Source of the DNA: Hemibagrus wyckioides
Taxonomy: Eukaryota; Chordata; Actinopteri; Siluriformes; Bagridae
Length of the DNA stretch: 64,000 nt
Assembly (NCBI RefSeq): GCF_019097595.1
Contig: NC_080732.1
Coordinates: 5,377,354-5,441,353, forward strand
Direction of reading: 5' to 3'
In this document: positions 37,200 to 49,235 of the stretch, in pieces
Layout: each line of letters begins with the position of its first letter
Position numbering within the stretch: position 1 is the first letter of the stretch
Made by a program: the position numbers and the translations under genes
The notes under the pieces: generated by a model
Databases searched by the model: none
Seen by the model: only the letters and a program-made list of their open reading frames with translations
What the model was told of the DNA's origin: nothing

Positions 37200-37670
37200 T
37201 TTTGTTTGTGGACACCTGCCCATCAAACCTATTTATGTGACCAAACATTTACTTTACTTTTATGAAATTAGGCAGCTGTCCTTATCCAGAATGACTAACA
37301 TTTATATCATTTATACAACTAAGCACTTGAGACCCAGAAGTGACACCATGTATCATTCGCCAACCTGTTGCCACAAAGCTGGAAGCACACAACTGAATGG
37401 AAAGTCTTTGTATCCTACAGCTTTGCAATTTCACCTCACTGGAACCTTTTACCAGCACAGGACTGTGGAAGAACTCAAGCTCTGACCTCAACCCTACTGA
37501 ACACTTTTGGAATGAACTGGAATGCCAGGAAGCACCCCAGGCCTCCTCGTCCTACAATAAGCTCCTGACCTCATTAAAATTCATGCTGTGAATGAACAAA
37601 ATTCCCCACATTCATGAAAGCCTTCTCGGAAGAGTATAGGTTATTAATAGTAAAGGAGGACTAAAGCTGG
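37200..37670 (+). mobile_element. Tc1-like element remnant (family 3)
   Basis: It starts with a TTTGTGGACACCTGCCCATC end. Near 37495-37625 it encodes a transposase C-terminal fragment (TEHFWNELECQE) with stops and frame changes. It reaches the typical CTTCTCGGAAGAGTATAGGT block, but the far terminal repeat is lost. Confidence 0.7.
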
Positions 37671-37737
37671 GCTTATCAGTGAGTGTGTTTACTTTGCACA
37701 TCCAGGGTAAGTGGTGCATGTAGATAATATTGTTCGT

Positions 37738-37840
37738 TGGGGATTTCCTCTAAGTACTTCCTTCCAAGATCCAAAGACATGTTGTAGGTTGACTGACATC
37801 TATATGGTTGGATGGATGGATGGATGGATGGATGGACATT
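37738..37840 (+). mobile_element. SINE (type 2) fragment with a GGAT tail
   Basis: CCAAAGACATGTTGTAGGTT with TGACTGACATCTATATGG and a GGATG array. A short, diverged copy. Confidence 0.5.
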
Positions 37841-37943
37841 TAAAAATAGCGATAACAAATCACAATTCTATTTCTGAAAGATCTACTCCTATTTAAATCA
37901 AGTAAGCTTAATCAATATATGTAAATTCTTATAACCCCAGATA

Positions 37944-38510
37944 TGGTGCCTTGCATAAGTATTCACCCCCTTGAACTTTTCCTAAGTTTGTAATGTTACA
38001 ACTTGTAAATAAAATGTTTGAAAATGATCTAACTCTGTAAATGTTGGTTGTTGACGCATTCACCCCTCACCCATATTATGAACCCATTAAAGTAGTTCTG
38101 GTCTAACCAGCTCTCATTAAAACTTATATAACCTGCTGAATGTAGTCCAACAGCATGTGATTAAAGTATCACATGGTTTCAATAAAAAACATTTGTTCCT
38201 GTCATGTTTCATCAGTGAAGATGATGACGAGGGTTATCAAAATAAGCCCTGGATTGGATTGGAAGGTCTGGAAAAGCATTAATCAAGGTTTATAATTTCA
38301 TTTAAAAAAAAAAGAAAGAAAGAAATATAACAAACATTGAATACTCTGCTGAGAATCTGTAAATACATTACGGACATGGAAAGAAAGAGTAAATGGAAAG
38401 AATATGGTGCAAACTGGATTTTGTCTAGAGGAAATATTCCACCAAAGGTCAGTGACTGACTGAGGAGGGAATTTGTTAGAGAAGCAACCAAGAGGTCAGA
38501 CATTTATTTA
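37944..38510. mobile_element. Tc1-like element remnant (family with TTGCATAAGTATTCACCCCC end)
   Basis: The terminal block GGTGCCTTGCATAAGTATTC followed by ACCCCCTTGAACTTTTCC is a known end of a fish Tc1-like family. The interior is degenerate and the other end is not clear, so the right boundary is approximate. Confidence 0.5.
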
Positions 38511-39317
38511 GGAAACCTGTGACAGCATCTGTCCCTCAGTATTGTAATGTTTTTTTTTATAATGAAATGTTTTGCAGTGTGAGCAATATAAATGTTTGGG
38601 GGGGAAAAAATAGGGAAAGATGCTGGCACAAACACACAAAAAGAGCCAGAGGCAAACAAATTCGATTCGATCAGAATGACGTGCCACTCGAGGCTCTTTA
38701 CAAAGAGACTCCAGCAAAAACATGCTCCTCATTGTGCAAAGCTGTGTGTTTGCCAGATCTTTATGTCAGGCATCATTCCAGTTCATCTTTGGGCATGGCT
38801 ATGATTTTACATTTCTTCTCTGTTCACATTGTTGTAAGAATCATGGTCAGGAATTATTATTTGTATATGATTGACAAGAAAGTGGCATATTTTCTACCAC
38901 GTGTTGTTTCTGCATACATAAGGTCAAGAGTTGGCCTGAATACGCATGCATCTTCAGGCAAAAAGAATACCATGATAAAGCAAATGTTCATGGTTTACAC
39001 AAAACGATTCCAGCCGTGAATGGCTGTGACATCTTCTGTATATGATCATGTGGTCTACCAGGGGTGAGGGTGAATGCAAAATACAGAGCACAGATAATTA
39101 CAATATATAGACTGCAGCTGATATTTAAATTGTTTACTGTAAATGTGGTTACTTTACTTAAGAGTGAAGTGTTTAATGAAGCACAGTAAGTAAGCAGGTA
39201 TGAAAGTAAGTACTAAGTAAATCAACGCACAGCCTGTTTGTTACACATTTCATTTATTCAGCTTTAGTAACCACTTCATCTTGGGAACATTGGGTGGAAA
39301 ATGGATATGTATGTGTG

Positions 39318-39455
39318 TGTGTGTGTGTGTGTGCGCCCTGTAGTGGGTTGGTTCCTAGACCAGTGTGTTCCCCACCTTGTGTCTCCGGCCAACTGGTGTA
39401 GGCTCCAGGTTCTCCATGACCCTGTGTAGGATAAGAGGAACGGAAAATACAGATA
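39318..39455 (+). mobile_element. SINE (type 2) fragment
   Basis: It contains GCCCTGTAGTGGGTTGGTTC, CACCTTGTGTCTCCGGCC and TGTAGGATAAGAGGAACGGA, after a TG array. Confidence 0.6.
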
Positions 39456-39518
39456 AAACCATCCCACCCTACCAGTTCCAAATCCAACACATCCTGTTTC
39501 ATGAACCCTGCACTATAA

Positions 39519-39745
39519 TATACACTCTCTACCCATTTCATTAGAAACATTTGTACACCTGCACATTCAGTAATCTTATCAGCCGAACATGTGGCGGAAG
39601 TATAGTACATACCATAAGGCTGATATTGGTCAAGCAGTTCCATTCCAACATCAGAATGAGGAAAAAATGTAAATTTAGTGACTTGGTTGGTGCCAGACTG
39701 GCTGGTTTGAGAATGTCAAAAATGAGTGTGTTCCTGTGATCGTTT
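39519..39745 (+). mobile_element. 5' end of a Tc1-like element (family 4)
   Basis: The order of blocks (TACACTCTCTACCCATTTCA, then CACCTGCACATTCAG, then a start-like stretch ending GGTGCCAGACTGGCTGGTTT) matches the left part of a common fish Tc1 family. The rest is missing. The remnants at 30535 and 45915 look like other parts of the same family. Confidence 0.6.
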
Positions 39746-40382
39746 GCATATAAATTATTATACCACTTTATTAAACCACTTAAGTTAAAAAATAATAATG
39801 TACAATAATAAAGTTGTCAGATTCTGGACTGTGGAAGTATAAATAACAGTCTAAAGTCAACAACAAGGTAACTCCCTTGACTAAATGAGATCTGTCTCCA
39901 TCTAAAACATGCATGAGTAAACATTTCCTGTTACATTAAGCTCCAAAGCATAGGATTTACTTGTAAAGAAAAAAAGCACAAGCAAATAGTTAATATAAGG
40001 AAAGTTTATCAAGGGGGAAAGGATGGCAAACAATGAATAGGCTTATAGAATCTAATACAATACAATTCCTAAATTACAAATTGGAGACTAGTATATAGGA
40101 AATACTAGCCACTGCAAATTGTGGATTAATTTAACAGAATGGATCCTAATTATTTGACAGTTAATGAATCAGTACTCAGGATATCCTCCAAGATGATATT
40201 TAACTTTGTGTTTTTTTTTTTTATCTCATGCCTCTTCACTTCATCATACTGTATGTGTGCTTTCCTACAAAGAAAAGCTCCACACTTTGAAGGATAATCT
40301 GACCAATCACTCACCTGCAATGCTTATGGCTCACTTTAATTAATTTAATGTTAACTTTGCAATACAACATTGGTTCTTGTGA

Positions 40383-40720
40383 GGAGGGCATCGTGGCTAG
40401 CCTCGCACTTTCAGGGCTCGGGGCTCAATTCCCACCTCCACCATGTATAAATGGAGTTTGCATGTTCTCCCTGTGCCTTGGGGGAGTTTGCTCAGGGTAC
40501 TCTGGTTTGGTCCCCCATTTCAAAGACATGTAAGCTGACTGGCATCTCTAAATTGTAGTGTAGTATGTGCATGGGTGTGTGAGTGTGTATGTGATTGTGC
40601 CCTGTGATAAACCGCCATCATTTCCAGGGTGTGCCTTGTTCCCCGGGTCTTTTGGGACTATGTCATGCTGGAAAAAGTTTGGGCTTGGCTTCCAGGGAAA
40701 ATGTATTGCCACAGTATAGG
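40383..40720 (+). mobile_element. SINE (type 2) copy, diverged
   Basis: A degraded tRNA-like head (GGGCATCGTGGCTAGCCTCG, then GGGGCTCAATTCCC) precedes TTTGCATGTTCTCCCTGTGC, GACTGGCATCTCTAAATTGT and GTGATTGTGCCCTGTGATAA. Confidence 0.65.
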
Positions 40721-41064
40721 AAAGCATCCTACACAAAAGTGTGAATTCAGGTTCAGGTAAGACTCACATATCGGTGCCCTGTGAAAGGAAAATATCTCTA
40801 CAGGGTTTGGCAGGCATTATTTGCCAGTCATTATCACTGAAAATACTTAAGATAATTGTTATAAGGAATGCTCATTTCCGACAGGTCACTGAATCAAGCG
40901 GCTGGCGCCTAACATCCGACATCTGCTTTGTAAAAAAAAAAAAAAAAGTAAATTATTTTTACAGTAACTTACTTCCAGCAGTAAAGAACTGTAAACAATA
41001 AAGTGTACTATCTTAGTTTTAAAAAACATACAGTACAACAATCTAAAAATATAACTACATATAA

Positions 41065-41552
41065 CTATATAGCTCTGGAAAAAAAAAAAAGTCCTCCAGA
41101 TGTGAACCCTATTGAAAACCTCTGGAATGTCATCAGGAGGAAGATGGATGGTCACAAACCATCAGGTAAAGCTGAGCTGTTTGCTTTTTTGCAAAAAGAG
41201 TGGTATAAAGTTCCCCAACAGCAATGTGAAAGACTGGTGGAGAGCATGGAGCCAAAACATATGCAAATCGGGGTTATTCCACCAAATACTGATTTCTTAA
41301 TGTTATTTAGCCAAAGCATTAACACAATTTGTTTACAAATGATTTGCATTTTGTTTTATTTGAGTTATTAAAGCTCTGCAAATACTGCATGATCTTGGGT
41401 TATTTTGATGTGTTGCCATTTCCTTTAAATATACACTCTAAATAACAATAGTTATATTTGGAATTTAGGAGAAATATTGTTAGTACTTCACAAAACAAAA
41501 CTGTTCATCTCACCAATACATAAGAAACTGATTATTTTGCAGAGCTGTATAT
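41065..41552 (+). mobile_element. Internally deleted Tc1-like element (family 5)
   Basis: The left end TATAGCTCTGGAAAAAA and right end TTTTGCAGAGCTGTATA are inverted copies. Between them is a transposase C-terminal stretch (41100-41260: PPDVNPIENLWNVIRRKMDG, QQQCERLVESM). The DNA-binding and first catalytic parts are absent. Confidence 0.8.
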
Positions 41553-42049
41553 AAGCTCACAACTTGATCTTCTGATGGAACCACAACACCAAACCACACA
41601 ACAACACAGTCACCACAACTATTGAAATTAATTCAATGCAGTTGTTTAGTGTGAGTTGTTTCAGGTTGACTCGGTGCCAATTAGATGAGCTGTTTGTTTG
41701 TGGTTCAGTGGTTAAAGCTTTGTATAACACATCAGAAAGTTGTGCAGTCCCAGAACTGCCAAATTGCCATGGTTGGGTCTCTGAGGAAAATCTTCAGTTG
41801 TGAGTTCTTTCAAGCATTATTTTATTCTATGTAATAAATTACAGTGCTTTGCTATAATAGTAATACTATTTTATTAACAGTGCTGTTGCCTGAAAATTAT
41901 TTAATAAAATTAAATTAATAAAAAAAAAACCTTGTTGGGTTAAAAGCAATTTTTTAACAAAAATACTTTACAAACTTAAATATTTATACTCCAAAAAGTG
42001 CCTTTACAGTAAACTATAGTATGTATTCAAGTACCTGAATATTGTCAGG

Positions 42050-42420
42050 ATGCAGGTGAGGGTGCAAGTACAGGTACACAACGTTCGTAATTGTCAAGGC
42101 AAACAAGACAGATGTAATCCAAAAACCTGTTCAAAACAACTCTAAGGGTCGGGCAATCAACAACCAGTTTAAACAAGCACAGACAAAATAAAAGGCCAAA
42201 ACCAGAGAAACAACCAGGAAATCAAAGGCTTGGTATTAACTGAAAAAGGGCATGCATACAAACATGTGTGTGTGTGTTCAGAGCCCTTATAAACTGTGAG
42301 AAAGTTGATGTGAGTAATTAGTAGTCTGATGAGTGTGAACATGAGAGAGTCCGGGTGTTGTAGTCTTCGCTGGCCATGTTTGTTGACCACGCTGAATTCT
42401 GGACTTTGTAATCAAACACA
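42050..42420. mobile_element. Probable non-autonomous DNA-transposon repeat
   Basis: AGGATGCAGGTGAGGGTGCA, GGTCGGGCAATCAACAACCA and the closing GAGTCCGGGTGTTGTAGTC are blocks known from a dispersed fish repeat. No coding potential. Class assignment is tentative. Confidence 0.4.
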
Positions 42421-43029
42421 AGTTTTAAAAAATGGGGAATAATTCTAAAGATGCCAAGCTCAAAAGCTAAAGTTGGGGATGTCTTCAAGTGCAAGCTCTT
42501 TTATCATTTTGATTTTGCAAATAAGCCAGTTTACATTTTCCAATACTTTAGCATTCAAGAAAAAAAAACTTTTTAAATGGTAAAGAACAAAATTAGCTCA
42601 GTAGCTGAGGGCCCTACATGCTCTATCACTGTAATGGAATGCAGGTTGAGATGAGATTAACCTGAATATATTAGCCTAGAAAAACAGTGATTAAAAGATC
42701 ATGTTCAAGGGAAACAAAGTTCCTCATACCTAACTTTATTACCAAACAGGTTACTTCAAGTGCAGCAAAATAAAGTTGTGTAAAACATATTAGGTTATGT
42801 AACCTAAGTGAACTCATTGTAAGATAGATTATTGACCCTGAAACACACTAGGACCCTGTTCTACACTTTATTCATCTTCATTCACCTTCAGTAGCCTCAG
42901 TGGTTATGGCTTTGGTCAACAAATCAGAACGAGCTGATTCCAGCATTGCAAAGCTACCAGGTTTGGGTACTTGAGTAAGACTCTTTATTCTTCCCTTTTC
43001 AAATCTGAAAAACACACAGTTCCATAGAA

Positions 43030-43330
43030 TGACTTTGTGTGCTCTAGCATTACAATGTTCCTTCACTGGAACCAAGAGGCTCAAATCTGTTCCAGCATGA
43101 TAATGCCCCTGTACACAAAGCAAGCTCAGTAAAGACATGGTTTGCTAAAGCACCTCAAGTGTCCTGCACACAGCCCTGACCTCAAACCTTAACATCTTCA
43201 TGAACTGGAACACTGACTGCACCACAGGTCTCTGAGACAGGGAACTTACACAACAAGCACTTATGGGCCGGTATTTCTGAACCACTGGAAACAAGGTCGG
43301 TCATAATAGCAGTGAACTACATTCATGCGT
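43030..43330 (+). mobile_element. Decayed Tc1-like transposase fragment
   Basis: The stretch holds degraded blocks corresponding to the QHDNAPVHKA and KTWF region (TTCCAGCATGATAATGCCCC, then AAGCAAGCTCAGTAAAGACA) with no long open frame. Boundaries are uncertain. Confidence 0.5.
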
Positions 43331-43509
43331 GCAGATATGAGGAAACAGTAACAAAGGAAGATACATAACCTCAATTAACCCAGGCATGGTGTGTCCTACT
43401 TACCTTTACAAAGAATCATCATAGTTTGATTGAGTTTTATGAAAATCTATTAGGAAAGTTTAACAGACATAACTCTTATCTTTTGTGTTGTGTGATATAG
43501 TGTGTGATA

Positions 43510-43700
43510 TAGAGGGAGCTTTATGCCGGGTTCACACTGCACGATTTTCAAAGTGGTCAGATCACGGTTGCTTTCACACTGCACGACTATCTAAGGTAGC
43601 ATTCAGTCACTGCTGTGTTCACAATGCACCATGGATCGGCGACAGGAGGTTTCACACTGTATGACTTCACAATAGGAAGAATCGCCGACAAATCTGTTTT
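43510..43700. repeat. MITE-like repeat with repeated TTCACACTGCACGA blocks
   Basis: The block GGTTCACACTGCACGATTTT recurs with variation at about 43569 (TTTCACACTGCACGACTATC) and 43649 (TTTCACACTGTATGACTTCA), as in a common dispersed fish element. Termini are not resolved. Confidence 0.4.
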
Positions 43701-44224
43701 CCAAATTTTTTCCTCAGTTATTATGCACCTTAAGGACTCATGCACTGCACATTGACCAACAGGACCAGTTACTTGTTTATATTATTTATTTATTACTCAT
43801 CAGTGCAATAACTTGTGACTTACTGCAACTTGTAAATTATTATACCTGTATATTACCAAGACAACTATTTGTATATTTTCACCTACATATTATATCATCA
43901 CTCTTCTCACTGGTTTTCTGTAAATAACCAATATTTTGTAAATATCAACCTTTTTAAATCACTGAAAAATATTTAATTGCTTTTTAATAACCTGTCTGCA
44001 CTGTATCCCAGTCACACGTTTACATCTTTCTGAACCATTCACAGTATTTGGGTCAATGGCACATCTGTATCACACTGTTTATTGCAGTTTATTCTGTACT
44101 TTATCATTACTGTGGCTTCAATTTCCTTTTATTACTAGTACTATTCTTGCTTATATATTCTCTATTCTTTTTAACTGTATTATTATTATCTCTATTATTA
44201 TCATGCTGCTCACATGCCTTTAAT

Positions 44225-44348
44225 TGCCCCTTGGGGACAAATAATGTTTTTTGAATTGAATTGAATTGAATTGAATTGAATTGAATTGAATTGAATTGAA
44301 TTGAACTGAACTGAATTGAATTGAATTGAATTGAAGTGAAGTGAATTG
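44225..44348 (+). repeat. (GAATT)n array attached to a LINE-like 3' end
   Basis: TGCCCCTTGGGGACAAATAA directly precedes about 18 pentanucleotide units with a few A-to-G and T-to-C variants. The preceding 500 bp are AT-rich, with no frame preserved. Confidence 0.75.
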
Positions 44349-45914
44349 TATAAGTCACTGTGCCCCATTTCGAGTTCATTAATTATGAAATGAAAATGAA
44401 AAAACAAGGAAGCAGTTTTCGATTCGATTTGTTTTTCTTGCCATGCATCAAAACAGGAAAACACGTTTTTCAAGAATTGGTTCTACTTGCTTCACCAAAC
44501 AGAAGCAAAAATTCTAATATTTTTTTTTATTTAAAATATGACAAAATGACTTCTGGAGTATAATTCAGTGTGAACCTGGAAGTCCAAGAAAACTATTCTA
44601 CATGCTAGTCTCTGGTTACATACAAGTAGTCTGTTCTATTTTTATTTTATTTTTAAAAAATGTTAACTAAGCAAGATAATCAGAAATACATTTTGAGTAA
44701 TTATTATATTTTTAAATTCCATTGACCGTCATAAACCCCTCCTGATTTTTTTATGCACCATGTTGCCCTCCTTTACCATCACCCTCTCTCTAATTCTTAA
44801 AATATTACCTGTATTGGTCCTTATTAGCAGTACCTCAGGCACTATAGCTCTCTTCTTACTAGTAGCTACTCAGTACCATACACATTCAGGTCGTTCAAGA
44901 TCATTTATTAATTTTAGTTTTGGATATGATGCAGAAAGAAATGAATGTATGAGGTATATGAAAGGCTATTTTCACTCACCTATACAAAAAGATTAGCATT
45001 ATGACAGGACTACAGTTCTGCTAACTAGCTCCTTATCTAACATTCTTCATTTTATCAGCATGGTAAGTTTCTTCTTGTTCTCATTTATAATGGCTGGGTA
45101 TGGCATTGCTTTTTTTCCCTTGTGTTTTCTTAATCAGATAAATAGTATGCAACTCTCCCACAAAGCTCATTAAAGCAAAAAAAGAAACAAAAAAGAAAAC
45201 AGATGCATGATGTGATTCACAACATTAAAGCATGTGCATGACTTAGGGGTAAGGTAGTCAGTCACACACAAAGGTACAGGAATGTGAACATTTATCATGA
45301 AAGGAGTGATGATTTGTTTCATAAGTGCGATCAAAATCTCAAAAGAGAAGGTGTTGATTAATTTTCTCGAGAAGCACAGATCTCGGTGATAGCTCTTGTA
45401 GCCTGTCCACCTCGAGTGTTATGTGATCTGAGATGGTTATTTCAGTTACCGTAACGTCAATAATGATGCTAACATAAACATGTGATATCTTTTATAGGTT
45501 CGTGAGGTCAGTATACACACCCAGCTGAATGGAATGTGGACCAGAGCTAAGCTCCATCATCAAAGGATAGGGGGAAAATACATTGCTGTTGCCTCCTTCA
45601 ATCTGATGGTGTATAATTTGCTGATATTTGAGAATGAAAAACAAATTATCGCTGATGTGGTGAGATCTTCTATTAGGAGAGGTTTATGTAACATTGAAGG
45701 TGTTTTGCTGCTTTGTAATAGTGTTTGGAATTCGTCAGATTCTCGGTGGAATGACAAGCTGTGCCACTTTTAATGTCTGTTCAAGAGAGAGACAATAAAA
45801 GTTCAAGGGGAAGAAAAAATAGAGACTGATGGGAATGACAGTTCATAGCTGACAGTTCACAGTAAAGATTAACAGGAACTAACTACCTGTACTGTAATAC
45901 TGGCTCAGTGCCTT

Positions 45915-46005
45915 CAAAGAAAAGGGTCCCTACACCATTACACAACCAACACCACCACCACCATGCTGAACCAGGCTGAAGTGGTAACACAAGGCGGGTT
46001 GGAAT
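45915..46005 (-). mobile_element. Short Tc1-like remnant (family 4)
   Basis: ACACCATTACACAACCAACA, then CTGAACCAGGCTGAAGTGGT and ACACAAGGCGGGTTGGAATC, match a minus-strand piece of the family whose 5' end is at 39519. Too short and decayed to code. Confidence 0.45.
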
Positions 46006-46019
46006 CCTAGATTTGCAGC

Positions 46020-46740
46020 TTACATCAAATTTTTACATCATTTACATTTCTGGCATTTGTCAGGTGCTCTTATTCACAGTGCTTTGAAGTCTCTATCAGT
46101 GAATATGTTAACACTGGTTCAATCGGTCACAGACTGAGAATGCCATCAGCCTAAAAAGTGATTTTGTTTTAAATCATCAAAATTCAAAACATAAAACAAA
46201 CAGGGAAAATAAGAGCTAGTTTAAGTGCTTTAGGAAGATGTAGGTCTTCAACCGTGGTTTGAAGACGGTCAGTGACTCGGCTGTACGGACATCTAGGGGA
46301 AGTTTATTCCACCACCTTGGTGCCAGAATAGAGAAGAGTCTAGATGTATACCTACCTCATTCCCTGAGAGATTATGGGACCAGTCAAGCAGTGCTAGTAG
46401 ATCAGAGGGAGTGAGGAGCAGTGTGAGGAGTAATAAGAGCTTTGAGGTAAAAGAGTGCAGGTCCATTCTTGGCTTTTTAGACAAGCATCAGGGTTTTGAA
46501 TCTGATGCAGCTACCAGAATCCAGTGGAGGGAATGTAGCAGTGGGGTGGTGTGGGAGAACTTAGGCAGGTTGTGCAGCTGCATTTTGGATCATTTGCAGA
46601 GGATGAATTGCATTCAGAGATAGAACTGCCAGTAGACACTTTCAGTAGTCCAGTCTCAAAATGACAAGAGACTGCACAAGCACCTGAGCAGCCGTCAGCT
46701 ATAAAGAGTCACCAAAAAATGCAGCTTGGTGTGTTATGAG
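46020..46740. repeat. Interspersed repeat fragment of uncertain class
   Basis: The stretch with AAGTTTATTCCACCACCTTG, GGGACCAGTCAAGCAGTGCT and TTTGGATCATTTGCAGAGGA matches, from memory, a dispersed repeat seen in many teleosts. It has no sustained open frame; the 70-codon frame inside it is not credible as a gene. Confidence 0.45.
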
Positions 46741-47221
46741 AAACCACAAAGCTCTCCATCCAAGACTTTTTTTTGGCACTTGGTTATTACAACATATCAT
46801 GGTAGAATGTAATATTTACAAGCGATCTTGTTCTTTTGGGTTTCTATATACAGTAGCCATGTATTTAATTGCCTTTTAGTTTGTAAAATAAAACTACAGC
46901 AAAGGTCCAGCAACCTAATAAACATTTTAATCTGCAGACACATGTATAAAAATAGAGACATAGTAATGAACATCTAAAACATCTACAGCTTATAAGCAAG
47001 AGGGAAACACTTTGGAGACTAATGCTAATTGTAAGTGTGTGCAGTGTGAGTAGTGTCCGAACCCTACCTGTGTTTCAAGATTAAACAACATACTACAATA
47101 TAATGTTTGACCATAGAGTCAAAAATAGCCTGCTAACTATATAACAACCTCTATCACATTATTGTAAATAAAATAAATATTGTCTACTTTCAGTGTGCTG
47201 CTGAGGAGATTTTGTTTACAG

Positions 47222-47402
47222 GTTGAAACCATTTACATTTCTGGCATTTGGTAGACACCCTTATCCAGAGCGACATATTTTTTAGCTCATTTTTTATACA
47301 ACTGAGCAATTGAGGGTTAAGGGCCTTGCTCAGGGGCCCAGATGCAGCAGCTTGGTGGACCTAGGATTTGAACTCACAACCTTCTGATCCGTAGTCCTGC
47401 AG
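47222..47402 (-). mobile_element. tRNA-derived SINE (type 3)
   Basis: On the minus strand the B-box-like region is GGTTGTGAGTTCAAATCC. The body contains GGGCCCCTGAGCAAGGCCCT and TCAATTGCTCAGTTGTATAA, and the tail is ACCAAATGCCAGAAATGTAA. The same family is at 48303, 48536 and 54345. Confidence 0.7.
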
Positions 47403-48302
47403 CCAACAATAAATATAATACAAATTATTAATAAAATACTACCAAACATACACATTAGCACAATTAAAAGAAATATCACATTTCACAGAGCTCAGAAGAT
47501 GAGATGAAATGGACATGCATGAGCATTAGTGCACATTAAGGCTTAGGCATCTTTGATATACTTGCAAAAGCAAAACAAAACCTTCGTGAGAATTTCAGAG
47601 GAAGAGTAAATGCAAAGCCTTTTAAATGTCTTCCGCGAAAGGATATGACCTTCATTATATAAATAATTGTTTCTAAATAGAGAAAGTATAAGGAAGTTTC
47701 TCCTTATAATAACCGAATTTCTTTTGTTGTTGTGTACATGTAGGTTTATTTTCATGCATCTATACAAAATGACATATAAAACATTTATTAATGTCATCTG
47801 TCTCTCATTTTAAAAGAAACTGAATATTACTTGAAATAATTTTACCTCCTCCTTAGCTTGCTTACTATAACGCCAGTTTGTGGTTAGCCTGTTTACTGTT
47901 ATAGGTACCATGCATCAATGAACCAGGAGTGCCTTTTCGATGTCCATTCATATCCAGTCAGGACTTGTGTGGGCAGAGGTTTTCATTCCAAGCAGGGTAA
48001 AAACCATACCTAATAGTTTGTTGAAGATCAAGATACAAAATCAGCCATACAAAATCAGGTGTAGATCGTGCTTGAGTGGAATGAAAACCTGCACCCACAC
48101 TGGCATTTTGTGAATAAAAGCAACTGGAAAGACATAGCACCAGTTACATCACACTGGTGAGGCAGCAAACAGGATCCAAGAGTCATTGTTCATTCTCTCT
48201 TCAGACAGATCTCCTTGTGAATACACCACAAAAAGGAGGATGTTTCCCATTTGTCTCAGGTTAACCCTCATGATGGGACCTCATAGCAAGGAAACAAGGG
48301 GA

Positions 48303-48475
48303 TGTGGTAGCTTAGTGGTTAAGGTGTCAGACTACTGATCAAATACCAAGTCCACCAAGCGGTCACTGCTGGGCCCCTGAGCAAGGCCCTTAATTGCTCA
48401 GTTGTATAAAATTAGATAAAATGTCAGTCGTTCTGAATAAGGGCGTCAGCCAAATTCCATAAATTTAAATGAAAC
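48303..48475 (+). mobile_element. tRNA-derived SINE (type 3)
   Basis: The A-box-like head is GTGGTAGCTTAGTGGTTAAG. The body is GCTGGGCCCCTGAGCAAGGC, then TTGCTCAGTTGTATAAAATT, and the tail has GGGCGTCAGCCAAATTCCAT. Best copy of type 3 here. Confidence 0.75.
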
Positions 48476-48535
48476 ACACGTCTCTGTATGGTCTGAGTCT
48501 TTCTATGGACACTTTGTCTCTCCACTAATTGGTGG

Positions 48536-48692
48536 TATCTTAGGTGTTGGACTATTGATTGGAAGGTTGTGAGTTTGAGTCCTAGGTTCACCAATTTGCC
48601 ACTGCTGAGCCCCCAAGCAAGGCCCTTAATCCTCAGTTGTAAGTCACTCTGGATATGGGTGCCTGCCAAATGCCAGAAATGTAAATGACTAA
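48536..48692 (+). mobile_element. tRNA-derived SINE (type 3), second copy
   Basis: Same family and orientation as the copy ending about 60 bp upstream (GGAAGGTTGTGAGTTTGAGT, then GCCAAATGCCAGAAATGTAA). The A-box part is lost. Confidence 0.7.
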
Positions 48693-48699
48693 TAATATC

Positions 48700-49235
48700 T
48701 TTTGTTGTGCGAATCTACTTTTGCTTTCCTACAGCTGGTAGTTGGACCCACCCGATTAGACCTGCCGAAGACCAAATGTCCCCCATCTCATTCCCTGAAC
48801 TGAATTTAAACTTTCCGACTCTAGCTATAGAGAGGCAGCAGGGTTTGTTTTTAGTACTTATAGCTCCACTTTGGTCAACCAAACATTTGGTAGTGAAGAT
48901 AATTCAGCTGTTGTCAGGCCATCTGTGACCCATCGCTCCTCTGAGGGACCTCCTCAGGACATCACTATCTCCACCCTGACAGGTTAGCTTGCTGACCTTG
49001 ACCTGTGAGAGGTGAGTGCATTAGATTTGCCACTGTTTGTCATAGACACTGTACAGAATACCAGAGCCTCTTCCACTCAGTGACTTTACAGTAACAAAGT
49101 GTTATTCTGGTTTACTTTTTTTAGGTTGTTGTGTTGATGTCCTTGTTTACACTGTATTGTGAAGCCAAAGACAAATTTTCACCTAACTAAAGAAAACTAA
49201 CTAACTAACTACCTAACTAATTAACTAAAGTAATG
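48700..49235 (+). repeat. Possible LINE 3' region ending in AACT repeats
   Basis: The end AAGCCAAAGACAAATTTTCA is followed by repeated CTAACTAA units, in the style of the two other LINE-like tails in the window. No frame is intact and the identification is tentative. Confidence 0.35.

Noticed and set aside
44760..44996. 78-codon frame with a hydrophobic start, possible small membrane protein
   Set aside because: The surrounding sequence is AT-rich repeat debris and there is no recognisable family, splice context or convincing start context.
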